Assembly (NCBI RefSeq): GCF_000143415.4
Contig: NW_003314272.1
Location: forward strand, 233,029 to 297,028
Length of the DNA: 64,000 nt
Source: Selaginella moellendorffii
Lineage: Eukaryota; Streptophyta; Lycopodiopsida; Selaginellales; Selaginellaceae
Direction: 5' to 3'
This document shows, piece after piece, positions 40,865 through 52,191 of the stretch. The first letter of the stretch is position 1, and every line of letters begins with the position of its first letter. Made by a program: the position numbers and the translations under genes. The notes beneath the pieces were generated by a model. The model did no database searches and was not told the origin of the DNA. It saw nothing but the letters and a program-made list of their open reading frames with translations.

Positions 40865-42666
40865 GCCGCCTCGAAATATCGCGATTGCTGGCCACCGCTG
40901 CCCGGAATTCGCCGCTATCGGAGTGCTATCGGATGGATCTGGAATGCTTTATAATCCGCGCAAGAACACAAGGAAACGATGCATTCTCGCTTTTAAAATG
41001 GCGCTCTCATGTGGAGCACTCGATCGAGCAAGAAAAAAAAGGGAGAAAACAAGGGCAATGCAATCAACGCGGTGGCATGTAACTCTCCTCGTCCGCCATG
41101 GATGGATCGATCTCGAGCGAGCAAGGCGCCAAAAATACACCGAGGCACTCACGAACGAGGAGAGAAAGAATCCGTTAAGCGAGAAAGGGAAGCCAAAAAA
41201 AATGGATCCACTGGGATTGTCAACTTCAATCCTTGCTGCCCCGCTCAGATCGCTCGCGCGCTCGCTCGCTCGTAGCGCACTGATGGTCCATTCCTCGCAC
41301 ACTCGGATCAGATCACGGAGAAGGGGAAGGAATCGAAGAGAATCGCGCCAGGAATTTTAGGGTTTATCCGCGCCATACGTGGCACTTGCATACGTGGCAC
41401 GCTTTGCTTCCCCGAGGGAAAGAAATCCCATCCCCTGTCTCCCACACACTTGGAGGAAGATTTTTTGGCGATTGCCTCTCTCGATCGAAAGCCATTGCTC
41501 GCTCGCTCGAATCGCAAGCGCACAAGTCACTCACAAGGATCCGAGCTCTCAGCTCTCTCGATCGAGCAGCGAGCGACTATGCTATATCGATTTAATCGTT
41601 TTTGGTTATCTTCCATGATCGAGATCTCTCTCGCGCGCTCTTTCTTCCCCCTTTCGCTGCTCTTGGTTCTCGAATCCGGCCTGCGCTTCATTGATGAATG
41701 GCGTGGGAGTCCGAGCCACTGGCGTTATCGCGTCGTCACAGTTTCGCGCTGGCACAACAGGCCCGCGCAGGCCTCTGCCGCTCCCAAAATGTGTGTGGCT
41801 TTGTGTGGAGCTGTGATGTGGAGCGTGAGAGTGGTGTGTGTGTCTCCTTTAGCTTCAGCCCTGTCCTCGCTGCCCGGGAGAGATCGAGGCCTTTCTTTCC
41901 AGAAGTGTGCTAAGTCGAGTTTCTTCACTGCAATTCTTTCTGGTAGCAAATCCATCTCTATCGAATGCAAGTGCTCGCTTCCTTTCAGGAAAAAACGAAA
42001 AAAAAAAATCGATTTTGTTGCGAAGTACCATTGGCCACTGTGCAAAACGCGCCAAACCAAAACTAGTGCTGCTGCTGGCTGCTGCTGCTGCTGCTGCTAG
42101 CGAAGCGCGCGAAGCCTTTTCATCGTCCTTTTTCTCAGTCTCTAAAACTAGAGCTTGCATCAATGCTGCTGGACAATGCAAGACTTCCCACCCCTCGTAC
42201 GCTATCAGTAGATTTCCGTGCCTAGATTTGCCACTGCCGGTGCGCTGCTTCCCGCTACGCAAGTATCTCCCGGGGCTTTTCCTCTCCAGGAAGTTTGGCT
42301 TCACGATCGAGCATGAAACTCATGTCACGATTGCTCACCGCTTTCTTCAGATCACAAATCCTGCGTAAAACATCATATTTCTCGAGAGTAAGAGTTACTA
42401 AGGAGTCACAAACCTGAAGAGTATATGGCTGCAATACTTCCAAGAGCTCAAGTCAGAAAAGGATATCAAACTATTTACCAGGACTGTCTGTGACAAAGTC
42501 GAGCTTCCTTCAGCTCTTGGACGAGTAACTCTGCCTAGATGGACAACTAAGTGTAAGCTGGAAATTTTTTTTTCAAAGAGCTTTTAAGTTGTTTGTGCGT
42601 ATAAACATTGTAGGATTACCTTGGAGAACTTATTGAGCCAGAAGTTTTATTGGATGCTTTCGCAAG
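40865..42666. other. Intergenic, low-complexity stretches, no gene called
   Basis: About 1.8 kb. It includes GCTCG-rich runs near 41250, an A run near 42000 and a (TGC)n run near 42068-42100. The long plus-strand frame at 41450-42100 is a product of this low complexity. A stretch near 42430-42540 reads QELKSEKDIKLFTRTVCD on the plus strand and could be a lone exon or fossil, but nothing around it supports a gene. Confidence 0.45.
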
Positions 42667-43776
42667 CTATTCCGTCGGAAAATCCGGCTGGAGTCGTGGA
42701 ACCGACTGCCGCACTTCTTCCAGCTTGTGAAGCTCCTCCTTGAGCCTCCGGAGTGTTGGATATGGCGTCTGTGTGCAAAACATATAAGAATTTTTTTTGC
42801 CTCTTGAGATGGACGAGAAGCTTACCATATCGACCTTGTAACGCTCCGCGTTGCCGATCTGTGGGATGACAAATACATCAGCCTGGAGTGACAAGAACCA
42901 AACGAAGATCCCGTCAGTTACGAAGGACAAGTGCAAAGATTCTCTAGAATGAAAGAACATACGAGGGTGAGTGTGTCTCCAAAGCAGTATTTTCCCGATG
43001 TCTTCTTCACGATCTCCTCGAGAGCTACATGAAAATCCAAGACACTTGTGAGTTGCGGGGTGTGAAAGCAGAAAGCTCACCGTTGAAACCAATGACAATC
43101 CAGTGTTGCGCCCACTTGAGTGTCTCCTCGTCGCCAAGTTTCTCCTTGATCATATTCTGCCAAAGAGCAAGGAAGGATTCAGCCTTGCTGTGAAAAGCAG
43201 GCAAAACTTACCAGAACGCGGCCTCCATTTTGCAGAGGCTGAATATTTGACGCGATGAGATTGACAATCTTGCAAATGTAACAATCGAAACATGAGAAAC
43301 AAATCGAGCTAAAACCGATAATACTTTTTACCTGGCGAATTGTCGCTCGCTGCTTCAAGTTTTTAGGCAGGAGTGGCTTCTCTGGGTATTTTTCTTCCAA
43401 ATACTACGTGATAGCAATTCCACAAGAGATCACTTCCAAGAGAAGAGAAAAACAATAGCAAACCTCCACAATTGCTACAGAGTCAATCAAAAGTCCATCT
43501 TCTTCGGTTTCTAGTGCAGGCACCATACTCAAGGGATTGATCTTCGAAAACTCTGAGAATCACAAAGGATTTAAAACCCCGAATGCCACACAAAACAAAC
43601 TCTACCATCGTCGAGCAGACCATTTGCGAAACCCACAGCCTGGTACTCGTATGGAATCCCTGATCAAGTAGAAAATTGCGATCACATCCAGAGGGAGAAA
43701 GAGAAAAACCTTTCAATGCGAGCGCCAGCCTCACTCGCCAAGCACAAGAGCTCCCCCAAAACGTGTAGAGCCTCAT
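42667..43776 (-). CDS. GSTZ1: Zeta-class glutathione S-transferase (maleylacetoacetate isomerase)
   Basis: About nine short exons on the minus strand. The start is the ATG of MRLYTFWGSSCAWRVRLALA. SSCAWRVR is the zeta-class active-site motif with the catalytic Ser/Cys. Further exons give EEDGLLIDSVAIVEY, LEEKYPEKPLLPKNLKQRAT, VNLIASNIQPLQNG, LKWAQHWIVIGFN, ADVFVIPQIGNAERYKVDM and the end PYPTLRRLKEELHKLEEVRQ. The enzyme isomerises maleylacetoacetate to fumarylacetoacetate in tyrosine breakdown and also handles small halo-acids. The start codon is 97 bp from the start of the plastid RPS9 gene on the other strand. Confidence 0.9.
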
Positions 43777-43873
43777 CTCCCTCCACAAAATCCTAGATTT
43801 TCGAGACGACCCGGCTTGTGCCAGCCGGTCTAGATCCGAGGTATATCCCCGCCACGTCACTCTCTAACCTCCA
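43777..43873. promoter_or_regulatory. 97-bp divergent promoter, GSTZ and RPS9
   Basis: Only 97 bp separate the two start codons, and this must also hold both leaders. No TATA box is evident, which is usual for plastid ribosomal protein genes. Confidence 0.65.
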
Positions 43874-44649
43874 ATGGTTGTGGCGATGGCGCTCCAGGCA
43901 TCGCCGACGCAGGCCTCGAGCGTGAATGCGGTGCGCCTGGGATTCGTGGCAGGATCGTCGCCTCCCGGGAAATGTAGATTAGGGTTGGCGAGGAATCGGC
44001 AACGAGGAGCTGGGTCTCTGGTGGTGAGGGCGGCGATCTTGGAAGCCCCCGGCGTGGGCGTGGAGCGCGTCGACATGAGCGATTTCGTGAAGGAGGCCAT
44101 GCCCGGAGGGATTGCCGCGCAGGACCTCTTGGGCACTGGGCGGAGGAAGCGAGCGATTGCCAGGGTTTGCCTGGTCGAAGGCACCGGACAGTATGTTATC
44201 AACAATAGGACTGCCCAGGTATGAGAATCCTCCTCTTTAGTTTGCAAGGAGGAGAAGAAGATAGAGATTGTTCTCTAGTTTGCATGGAGAAAAAGAAGAT
44301 AGAGATTGTTCTTCAGAAGAAGAAGATAACCGAGCTGACAAGCTTCTCTTTTGATGGCCAGGAGTACTTGCAAGGAAATCCATTGTGGCTTTTCCACGTA
44401 AAGCTTCCACTCCGGAGCCTCGGCTTCGAAGGAAAGTACGACACCATCGTCAAAGCGCACGGTGGTGGTCTCTCGGGCCAAGCGCAGGCAATCCGGCTGG
44501 GGATCTCGCGATGCCTTCTCAAGATCAACGAGTCCCACCGCCAGCCATTGAGGAAGCTGGGATTCTTGACAAGAGACCCGCGTAAGGTGGAGAGGAAGAA
44601 GGCTGGCAAGCACAAGGCAAGGAAGTCTCCTCAGTACTCCAAGCGTTGA
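43874..44649 (+). CDS. RPS9: Plastid ribosomal protein S9 (uS9c), nuclear encoded
   Basis: Two exons (43874-44218 and 44362-44649) join in frame at RTAQ/EYLQGN to give 210 residues. The first about 60 residues ([20 protein letters not shown], rich in Ser, Ala and Arg) form a plastid transit peptide. The mature part has the S9 pattern: [60 protein letters not shown] and the C-terminal [11 protein letters not shown] tail that reaches the ribosomal P site. The 143-nt intron is long for this window and carries an internal 30 to 40-bp tandem duplication (AAGAAGATAGAGATTGTTCT twice), which may explain its size. Confidence 0.95.
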
Positions 44650-44976
44650 GACGTAAAGCAAAAGCATACCTTTCTTGGTCTCTTCCTCCCTTTGCAATGG
44701 ATGGATTTGCAGCTCCAGCTTCTTGTGTGGTGCTGCTCAAGAAGAAACGCTGTTCTATAAGTTCCTCATTCTGTAACGCGCCCGGTTTGATCCGTCTCGC
44801 TGCTCGCCAGTGATTCATTGCTCGCCTCCGTGACCAGCTTGTGCTGTGGATAGAGCCGAACGAAGTGAGCACCTATCCGTGAGACATTGTGTCGAAGTAT
44901 GGAGAGGAACTGCGTCTCCCAATCTCGACCTGGGATGTCTTTGTTCTCTTCGGGTGTAGCCTGACAACTCTATCGG

Positions 44977-47900
44977 TCAGTGTGGAAGTTTGGCTGAAAG
45001 CAAGAGTACCTGGTGAGCGGAGTTGGTTTCGGAAGGATTTTTGGCTGAAGCTAGCTCGTTGTGCATGCACCGCCAGATTATCAGCAGCAGTGTCGTCACG
45101 TCTTCGGTGTTGATTAGCGCGATTATCTCCCCACATGACGCGAGAGGTTGCGGAAGCCAGCGAGCGGACGTGACGAGCTGAATGATGTTGAAGAGCTGCA
45201 TTCTGTCCTTGTCCTGGAGAAAACCAAAACGTTTAGAGCGTCGAGTGAGAGAAGGTTTTCTTCAAGTTAAGCTGACCGCGGAAGCAGTTTGCTGACGGCG
45301 AAATGCTCCATACCAGTGCGAAATAGAGTCCGCCAGTAAAGCACGGACAAACTCTGCACAGGCTTCGAGCTGTCTAGCTTGTCCGTGTTCCATGACGAGC
45401 TCGAGCACCTACAGAAGTTCAATTCTTAGCGTGGCAGAATCAAGCAAGCTCTCCAACCTTGAAAAGGAGCGGGTTTTGATGAAAGCATTCGGTGAGGAAC
45501 GTGTGTCGAACAAAAGCTACATGTTTTGGAAGAACCTGGCAAAAGAGGAAAACAGTTTCACACAAATAAGATATAAACTTTGAATACACGCACCTCCTCA
45601 TACTGTTCCATCGTGATAGAGATCTCATGTGGTGTTTCCAGTCGATCAACCAGCAGTTTTTCTAGGATTTCAACTGGATGGCACGGCCACGCTTCTAGCT
45701 TTTCTTGATGTCGTGCAATAGATTTTCTGAAAGATTGCTCTAAGAGACTGCAAATTTCGGTGAAAGTCGGATTTAGAGCTTCAGTTCTCTTAGAGTCGTT
45801 TCTGCTCTCCATGCTATGAGTGATACCTGCCAGGAATACCATGCTAAGAAAACACAAAAATACAAACAGACAATGTAGTCTACCTGAACCTTTACTACAA
45901 TCATCCAACTGCCGCTGCTTTGAAAATATGAACTCCATCCTTCCGTAGCGATCAACATTTCCAGCCGCTAGTGCGATCGTGGTTTGAAATCCTGGCTTTG
46001 ACATCAGATGCTCCACCTTTGAGATATCAACTGTAAGAAAGAGTGTTATTGATATACACCAAAACGTCCAGGTGCAAGTGAAATGCAAATGCAAGATAGT
46101 TTCATGCTGTACTCACGCACTGTTTGAAGACATTCCAAGTTGCCTCTTAATGCCAGCTTCAAAGGAGAAATTGAGTAGGATGGTCACCAGCTGCAGCAGT
46201 AGACAAGTCAAAACACATTCTATAAGATAACTTGTTCGTACCAAATTAAATAGCGCAAAGGAAAAAGAACCCAGGTGAGCTATGATTCTTCTCAAGATTG
46301 CAGCTTCTCGTAAGAAAATCCATCGGCTATCAGTAAGCGTATAGTCAGAAAAATTGTCCATCTTTTTTAGACGATAAAACAGCAATCCTAGTGCTCCCTG
46401 CACGCACACGTAAATTTACCGCAGCTTTGACCCATCACAAACCTTAAGGTGTCGAGAAAGCTCTTCAGATGACATAGTTCCTTCCATGGCAAGAGACTGA
46501 AGAACACCCAGCGTATGCAAGGAGCTTTCGTCGTTGTCAGCTCTCTGCAATAACGCTAGAATCCCCAGCCATTTTCCATTCAATGCGTCGCATAAGTTTT
46601 TCCGTGAAGACCTCCAAGCAGTTCCGACAACATGCCGGCTCCAAAAGGAAGGATTCAGAAGTTGACGGATTGCCAAAATTCGCACCAATACCTACGCAGC
46701 GGATTAGTAAGTTAGAACTTTCCAAGTGAAGAAAAGCAAGTACCTGAGCGCTATTACAGACGTGAAGCTGGTCGACAACCTTCTTAGCCCAAAGTGTGAG
46801 GATCGCAGGATCCTTGCCCATAACTCCAAGCATCTGTGTTAGCGTTACAAAGATTGCCAAAACTTCCGCATTTCCGCCGTGTGCACAAGCTTGTACCAGA
46901 AACTCAGTGGCTGCTTCATTATCGGATCCCAGTAGCGTAATCTGGCACGTCTGTACCAGAGCATCCCTCGCATAGACAGGATCCGACTGACAGCTCGCCG
47001 ATGTTCTAGAAAAGATATTGTTCCAGAGTCTTTGCGTGTTCTGCACCAGACTTTGCAGGAAGGAACTGCTGACTGAATTTCCTGGAGCGTTATAACTATG
47101 AGCAACGTTCAGCTCCAAAAACTTAAGCATACCTGCTGCTTCCATCATAACAAAAGACGATAATCTCTTGTTCAACCACTCCAGTAATGCGGGATCGACT
47201 TTGCTGAGAAGCAAAACTATATCAGCAGCAACAGGCGACAGCTGCTCGAAATGCTTGATTATGAGCACGGAAAGCCACGCCCTGGTATGACATCCGTCTA
47301 GAGCAGGCTTATACTCCTATAAAATACAGTGAGAAACAAAAATAGGCAGCACGGTTAATCGCATACCAATCTGCTTGTCCAGAAGACTGGCAAAAAAACA
47401 TGCCTGAAATTCGCAGCCTTCCAAAACTTTTCCAGGGACTCAAGCCCGACACTCGTCACCAGCGCGGTTGCTACGGCCGCGAGGAAGTTCGGACAGAGTG
47501 CCGACTGCACAGCCCATGCATGCATCTTGTACTGAAACTCACTCCCATCGTCATTTTGCATCAAAAAGATCACTGCCGGTACTACCAACTCTGGTACCCT
47601 GCACAGAGTGAAACTTAGTCTAGCAAAGATATGAAACCCCATACCCTCTTACCTTGAGGCAGCAAATTCAAGAATCCCTGCTTGCTTGACGTAAGGAACG
47701 ATGGACGCATCCTTCGATTTGTATCCTTTCACAAGGACGTCGTGCATAAGTGACTGGAGAAAATTTTCTGGCGCCGCGGCTGTGAGATACGCCAGCAGCC
47801 AATCGAGCTCCGGGAGCTCGATCAAATTCTCGTCACGGCTTGTCGGATTGGAGCACAAGACCTCTCTAACCATCACCCAATGTAACCATAGATAGTTAAC

Positions 47901-48359
47901 GCTGCCGTCAGCACCTCCTTCTTCTGGAGACTGATCTAGGCTCAAGAGGAGACACTGGCTGACAAAGGCAACCAAGGCTGTGGCGTCCAACGATCGCATA
48001 TTGGATGAAACACGCTCGGCCATCCAGTTTCCAATCTCGCCACACTCCACCATCTTGAGAAATCCCTGCAAACTCCACCTAGAGGTAGAATCCAGCCTCG
48101 GAATCTTGCTGCTTGGATTAGCCAGAGGGGACTCCGAGACTCTCCTCTTGCCGCTGCTGCTACTCGAAGCCTCATAACCAGCCGCATTCTCGACGGCTTC
48201 ACGCGATTCCACCCTGCCACTGCCGCTGCACTGAATTCGAGCCAGCATTTGCATACCCCATCGCAGCGCCTCGCGCGTCGCCCGTGGATCGGTGGCATCT
48301 AGTTCCAGCGCCTCGAGTCGCGCCTGGCATTGCGACCCAATTTCTCCCTCCTCCTCCAT
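44977..48359 (-). CDS. Large unidentified alpha-helical protein
   Basis: A long gene of about a dozen exons, starting MEEEGEIGSQCQARLEALEL at 48359. The upstream 41 codons of open frame lie in the leader. It ends at a stop at 44977. The product is over 900 residues and almost entirely helical, with HEAT-like Leu-rich segments: WLLAYLTAAAPENFLQSLMH, GILEFAASRVPELVVPAVIF, TALVTSVGLESLEKFWKAAN, QACAHGGNAEVLAIFVTLTQ and CAEFVRALLADSISHWYGAF. A Ser-rich basic linker (SSSSGKRRVSESPL) lies near residue 80. I do not recognise the family. A subunit of a large nuclear assembly such as Integrator came to mind but is not supported by any motif. The exon borders at the 3' end are approximate. Confidence 0.65.
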
Positions 48360-48908
48360 AAACCCTAGAAAGAATATTCTCCAACCCGATAACAAAGTTA
48401 CTCTTTTCAAACGCCATGCCACGTCATCAATCCGGCGGCATCGTCTGGACCAACGGCTCTTTTGCGTACGGACTGAGGGCACGTGGCGCCGCGCGAGTGG
48501 CTCCCGCTCGCGCTTGTCCGCGCCCGTATGGGGGAATGCGAGGCGTCTTGGAGCCCAAAAAAAGAAAAAAGAAGTCGTAGGTGTTAGCTCGCTCTACTGT
48601 GTTGTTATTTTGCGCTGGCTATGGCAGCTTTGTTTTTACCTCTCCGCTTTAGGGCTCCTCGCGCGCGTCCTCCTAGGGCTTAGCTTCTCCCGCGGCGATG
48701 GTGTGAAACGGTGCCGCATTGGAGCTTCAGAGGCAATGCGGGTGAAATGCCGGGGGCGCCGTGAGATTGGTACGTGTTTTCTCGAGCTCCACTGGAAGCA
48801 GGGATTTCGAAGAGCGGAGCAGGGATTTTGACGAGATCGTCAGCTCCGGGGCGCTGGAATCTGGCACCTTTACGGCAGAAAGCAAGGGAAGTGGGAGGAG
48901 GAGCTAAG

Positions 48909-50426
48909 ATGATGGAGGGCGGGCAGAGAGGCGCCCTAGTGGTGTTTAGCAGCTCGCCATCGCCGCTCCCATCGCTGCAGCAGTGCTTGTCGCCGCTGCC
49001 ACTCGACGCCAAGCTTGGAACTCCGGACGCCAGCGCCACGAACTTCCAGCCCTGTTCGGTGGCTCTCGCCCCGCCGCCGCTGCCAGCGCCGACTTTTCCA
49101 TTCGCTCTCGCGGATTCCAAGTCCCTGGGAGCAGCGCCGCTCGCGATGGAGCCACCGCTGGTCGCGCTCAACGATCCAGCGGTGGCGGGCGGCGTTGGGA
49201 ATGGCAGCGCCACCGTGACCGAGGCGGAGATGGAAGTGGAGGAGGATAAGAAGCAGCGGGACAGGGAGCACAAGAAAAGATCGAAGAACTGGACGAGGCC
49301 CGAGACGCTCAAGCTCATCCGGCTGAGGACGGAGCTGGAGCCGCGGTTTGCGAGGACGGGAAGGAAGACGGAGCTGTGGGACGAGATCGCGGAGTCGCTC
49401 CAGAGGGAGCGATTCTGCCGGGACGCGCAGCAGTGCCGGGACAAGTGGGAGAAGCTCACCGCCGGGTACAAGGAAGTCCGGGACGGTGTCAAGGAGAGGG
49501 AAGATAATCCTTTCTACGACGAGCTCTACCCGCTTCTCTCCGGGAAGCTCATCAAGAAGGCCGCCAGCACCACTGGCAAGGAAAAAGAGATTTTTGGGAT
49601 GGACAGTGGTGGCGAGGCTCAGCTTCCCGAAGGTGGCGGTGGTGGTGGCGGCGGTGGTGTCTTGTTTAAAGATGTGCTCGACTTTGAGTCGGGGTCGAGG
49701 GGCGGAGACAAGGCCACGACCAGGGACGAGGAGGAGGAAGACTTGGAAGGGAGGCCTCCGACTGCGAAGAAGCGGCGGAGGGTGCCAAACAAGTATGTCG
49801 CGGTGACGGACCTGCTAGCGGTGCAAAGCCTGCTCGAGACGGTCCTGGCGAGGCAGCAGAGATTCTTCCGGGACGTGCTCGAGGCGATGGAGCGGAAGGA
49901 GCAGCAGCGCGAGCAGCTCCGGCTGGAGAAGGAGGAGAAGTGGCGGGCCGAGGAGAGAGCCCAGCGGCTCGTCTTTAACAACGCGATGGTGGCGCTCACG
50001 CAGAAGCTCGTTGGGGAGAGGCTGGGTGTGCCGTCGGAGAGCCTGATGGTGTTCCCGCAAAGCCCCGACGGTGGCGGAGCTCATCAAGGCGGCGGCGGCA
50101 GTGGCGGGGGCCCGAAGAAGCGGAGCAAGAACTGGAAGCGGACCGAGGTTCTCCAGCTGATCAAGCTCCGGGGGGAGATGGAGAACAAGTTCACCAAGAG
50201 CACCCGGAGAGCCGCGCTGTGGGACGAGGTGGCCGACTTGCTCAAGGCGCAGGGGATCAAGCGGGACGGGAAGCAGTGCCGCGAGAAGTGGGACAAGCTC
50301 ATGGCCGAGTACAAGGACGTTGCCGACGGCAAGCGCGAGCGAGGAGAGAGCCACTACTTTGCGGAGCTGACGGCCATCGTCACCAAGCCACCGGAAGACT
50401 TTGCTGGTGGGAAGAACGTAACGTGA
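48909..50426 (+). CDS. Trihelix (GT-2-type) transcription factor with two DNA-binding domains
   Basis: An intronless 505-residue protein, begun here at the MMEGGQRGALVV pair at 48909 rather than the upstream frame start. It has two trihelix domains: KKRSKNWTRPETLKLIRLRT ... QQCRDKWEKLTAGYKEVRDG (about residues 117-205), and KKRSKNWKRTEVLQLIKLRG ... KQCREKWDKLMAEYKDVADG (about 400-488). Each shows the three Trp positions of the fold. Between them are a poly-Gly run, an acidic stretch, a basic cluster (AKKRRRVPNKY) and a long charged helix (EAMERKEQQREQLRLEKEEK), matching the central coiled coil of GT-2 factors. These bind GT elements in light- and stress-regulated promoters. The two domains are similar enough for an old internal duplication. 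Confidence 0.9.
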   Translation: MMEGGQRGALVVFSSSPSPLPSLQQCLSPLPLDAKLGTPDASATNFQPCSVALAPPPLPAPTFPFALADSKSLGAAPLAMEPPLVALNDPAVAGGVGNGSATVTEAEMEVEEDKKQRDREHKKRSKNWTRPETLKLIRLRTELEPRFARTGRKTELWDEIAESLQRERFCRDAQQCRDKWEKLTAGYKEVRDGVKEREDNPFYDELYPLLSGKLIKKAASTTGKEKEIFGMDSGGEAQLPEGGGGGGGGGVLFKDVLDFESGSRGGDKATTRDEEEEDLEGRPPTAKKRRRVPNKYVAVTDLLAVQSLLETVLARQQRFFRDVLEAMERKEQQREQLRLEKEEKWRAEERAQRLVFNNAMVALTQKLVGERLGVPSESLMVFPQSPDGGGAHQGGGGSGGGPKKRSKNWKRTEVLQLIKLRGEMENKFTKSTRRAALWDEVADLLKAQGIKRDGKQCREKWDKLMAEYKDVADGKRERGESHYFAELTAIVTKPPEDFAGGKNVT

Positions 50427-50817
50427 GAGAGCTTCCACCGCCACCAAAGTTTTGTAAGTAAAGTATACCATCACTCTCCTCCAGCGACACACCGAGCTTG
50501 ACGAAGGGATTTCTTCACAGCAGCAGCTCTCGAGCTCGAGGATGATCAACACTGCCCAGGGACAGGCCGCCATTCGGATTGTACAGAGAAAGAGAATGGC
50601 GGCCGCGGGCGAGATAGCTTACTTGACAGGGGTGCGAGTAAACGTGACACAGCACCCTTTTGATTGATCGAGCTCTTCTGTGCTTCACTTGGAACTTTTG
50701 TTGCTTATATTTATTTTTGATGAAGCTTCACTTTTGATGAGAGGCTGCAAGCATCCATCGGATCAGTCAATGGTGTGTAGGAAATCCTATTTGATACTTT
50801 GTGGGTGAGCGTTTGTT

Positions 50818-52027
50818 TAGTACTCCGTTTCGAGCAACCCGTCGATCAATCCAAATTCCATAGCCTGTACGTTTGATTGAAGCGTCAGCGCAGGAAAGTA
50901 CAAAAGACTTGGCTACCTCGGCTGCCGAGAAAAAATGGTCACGCTCTGTGTATGTTTGGACTATCTCCAGTGGCTGCCCAGTGAAAGCCGCGTACATCTT
51001 ATCGATTTTCTGGAGCCAAAAGACAAACGCTTGAGATTACGAGCAAAAGAACTACAAGCAGAGTTCTTACATCTCGTGATGCTACCACTTCATTCACTTG
51101 CCTTCTCACATCCTCCATCGTTCCCTGATCAAGAAAAGAAAGACTTTTCGAGTATCCATCTTTAAAACAATTGCTACTTACACCACAGCCTCCTTGAGGT
51201 TGATGGATCATGACTCTGGAGTTTGGCATCGCAAAACGCAAGCCTTTCGTTCCACCGGCTAGAATCAAAGCTCCTTGACTTGCGGCCATGCCGAAGCACA
51301 CAGTGCTCACTCTTGGTTTGATCTACACAAGAAGAAAACCATGTCTCAAAATCCTGGCAAACAAGTATTCTCTTCCTACCCAAGACATGCAATCGTAGAT
51401 GGCAAGAACGGAGTAAGTGCTTCCTCCAGGACAATTGATATAGAGCTAGACAAACCGAGAAAAACAAACTAAGTTTAAGAACAAGCGAAGAACAGAAGAA
51501 AGAAAAAAAGATATGAGTAAACCTGGATATCTTTTTCTTCGTCGATGGCAGCAAGCATCACGAGCTGCGAGATGACGCGCTGGGCTACTTGCGAATTAAT
51601 CGGTTGGCCGATGAAGATAATCCTACTGCGAAGCATGATGCTCGTAAGGTCGGCGATTCCTGCTGGAGTAATCACGGCTGGAGCCATTGGCGGAGCCCCT
51701 TTCTTTGCTGCCCTGATTGTATTCTCCTCACTGCCCTGTGCACCACTGAGAATCGATCGAAAATATTTCGATGCGTACCTTGAGGAATGGAAGATCGTAG
51801 CTCCTCGCCGGGGTAGCGGCTCTCATCCCGGGCGATGCCAATGCGTGAAGAAGAGCCGGCGATGGAGGCGGCGGAGTGATTGCCGAGCCCTGAATCGCGC
51901 ATTCTCTCCTCCGGAACCTGACGAGGCCTGATCTACAGCTCTGGAATCCATGCCCGCGCCAGCTCTTGCCCGGCGAGCACAGCGCCTCCACGCCGCTAGC
52001 GCCTGGGGCTAGAGACATCGTCGCCAT
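50818..52027 (-). CDS. CLPP6: Plastid Clp protease proteolytic subunit ClpP6
   Basis: About eight exons; the first ATG in frame is at 52027 ([12 protein letters not shown]). The N-terminus is a plastid transit peptide rich in Ser, Arg and Ala. The mature part follows ClpP6 closely: [40 protein letters not shown], catalytic Ser in [15 protein letters not shown], catalytic His in [31 protein letters not shown] with the Asp region, and the end [11 protein letters not shown]. The triad is intact, so this is an active ClpP and not a ClpR. ClpP6 is one of the nuclear-encoded subunits of the stromal Clp core, which degrades unfolded and short-lived plastid proteins. It is divergent with TON2, 164 bp apart. 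Confidence 0.94.
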
Positions 52028-52191
52028 AGCCAAAAATCCGTTAAGACCGTTAGATGGCCTGGATCTGACGGCCGAGGTAGAGCTACGATGAGTGCTCTCT
52101 GGCCGTTAAAGTTGACCGCCAGGATTTGTCCATTTGCCTCTCAGGAGTAGGGTGTGTTATTTTGTGCGTGAGTGGATGATTCTCCTCCGGC
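52028..52191. promoter_or_regulatory. 164-bp divergent promoter, ClpP6 and TON2
   Basis: The two start codons are 164 bp apart on opposite strands, so leaders and core promoters of both genes share this segment. No TATA box seen. Confidence 0.6.

Noticed and set aside
41450-42100. 216-codon plus-strand frame
   Set aside because: Composed of repeated GCTCG- and TGC-type low-complexity DNA and ends in a poly-Cys run. No motif and no splice support.
48680-49492. 270-codon minus-strand frame opposite the trihelix gene
   Set aside because: Shadow of a GC-rich coding region. The plus strand carries the recognisable DNA-binding domain.
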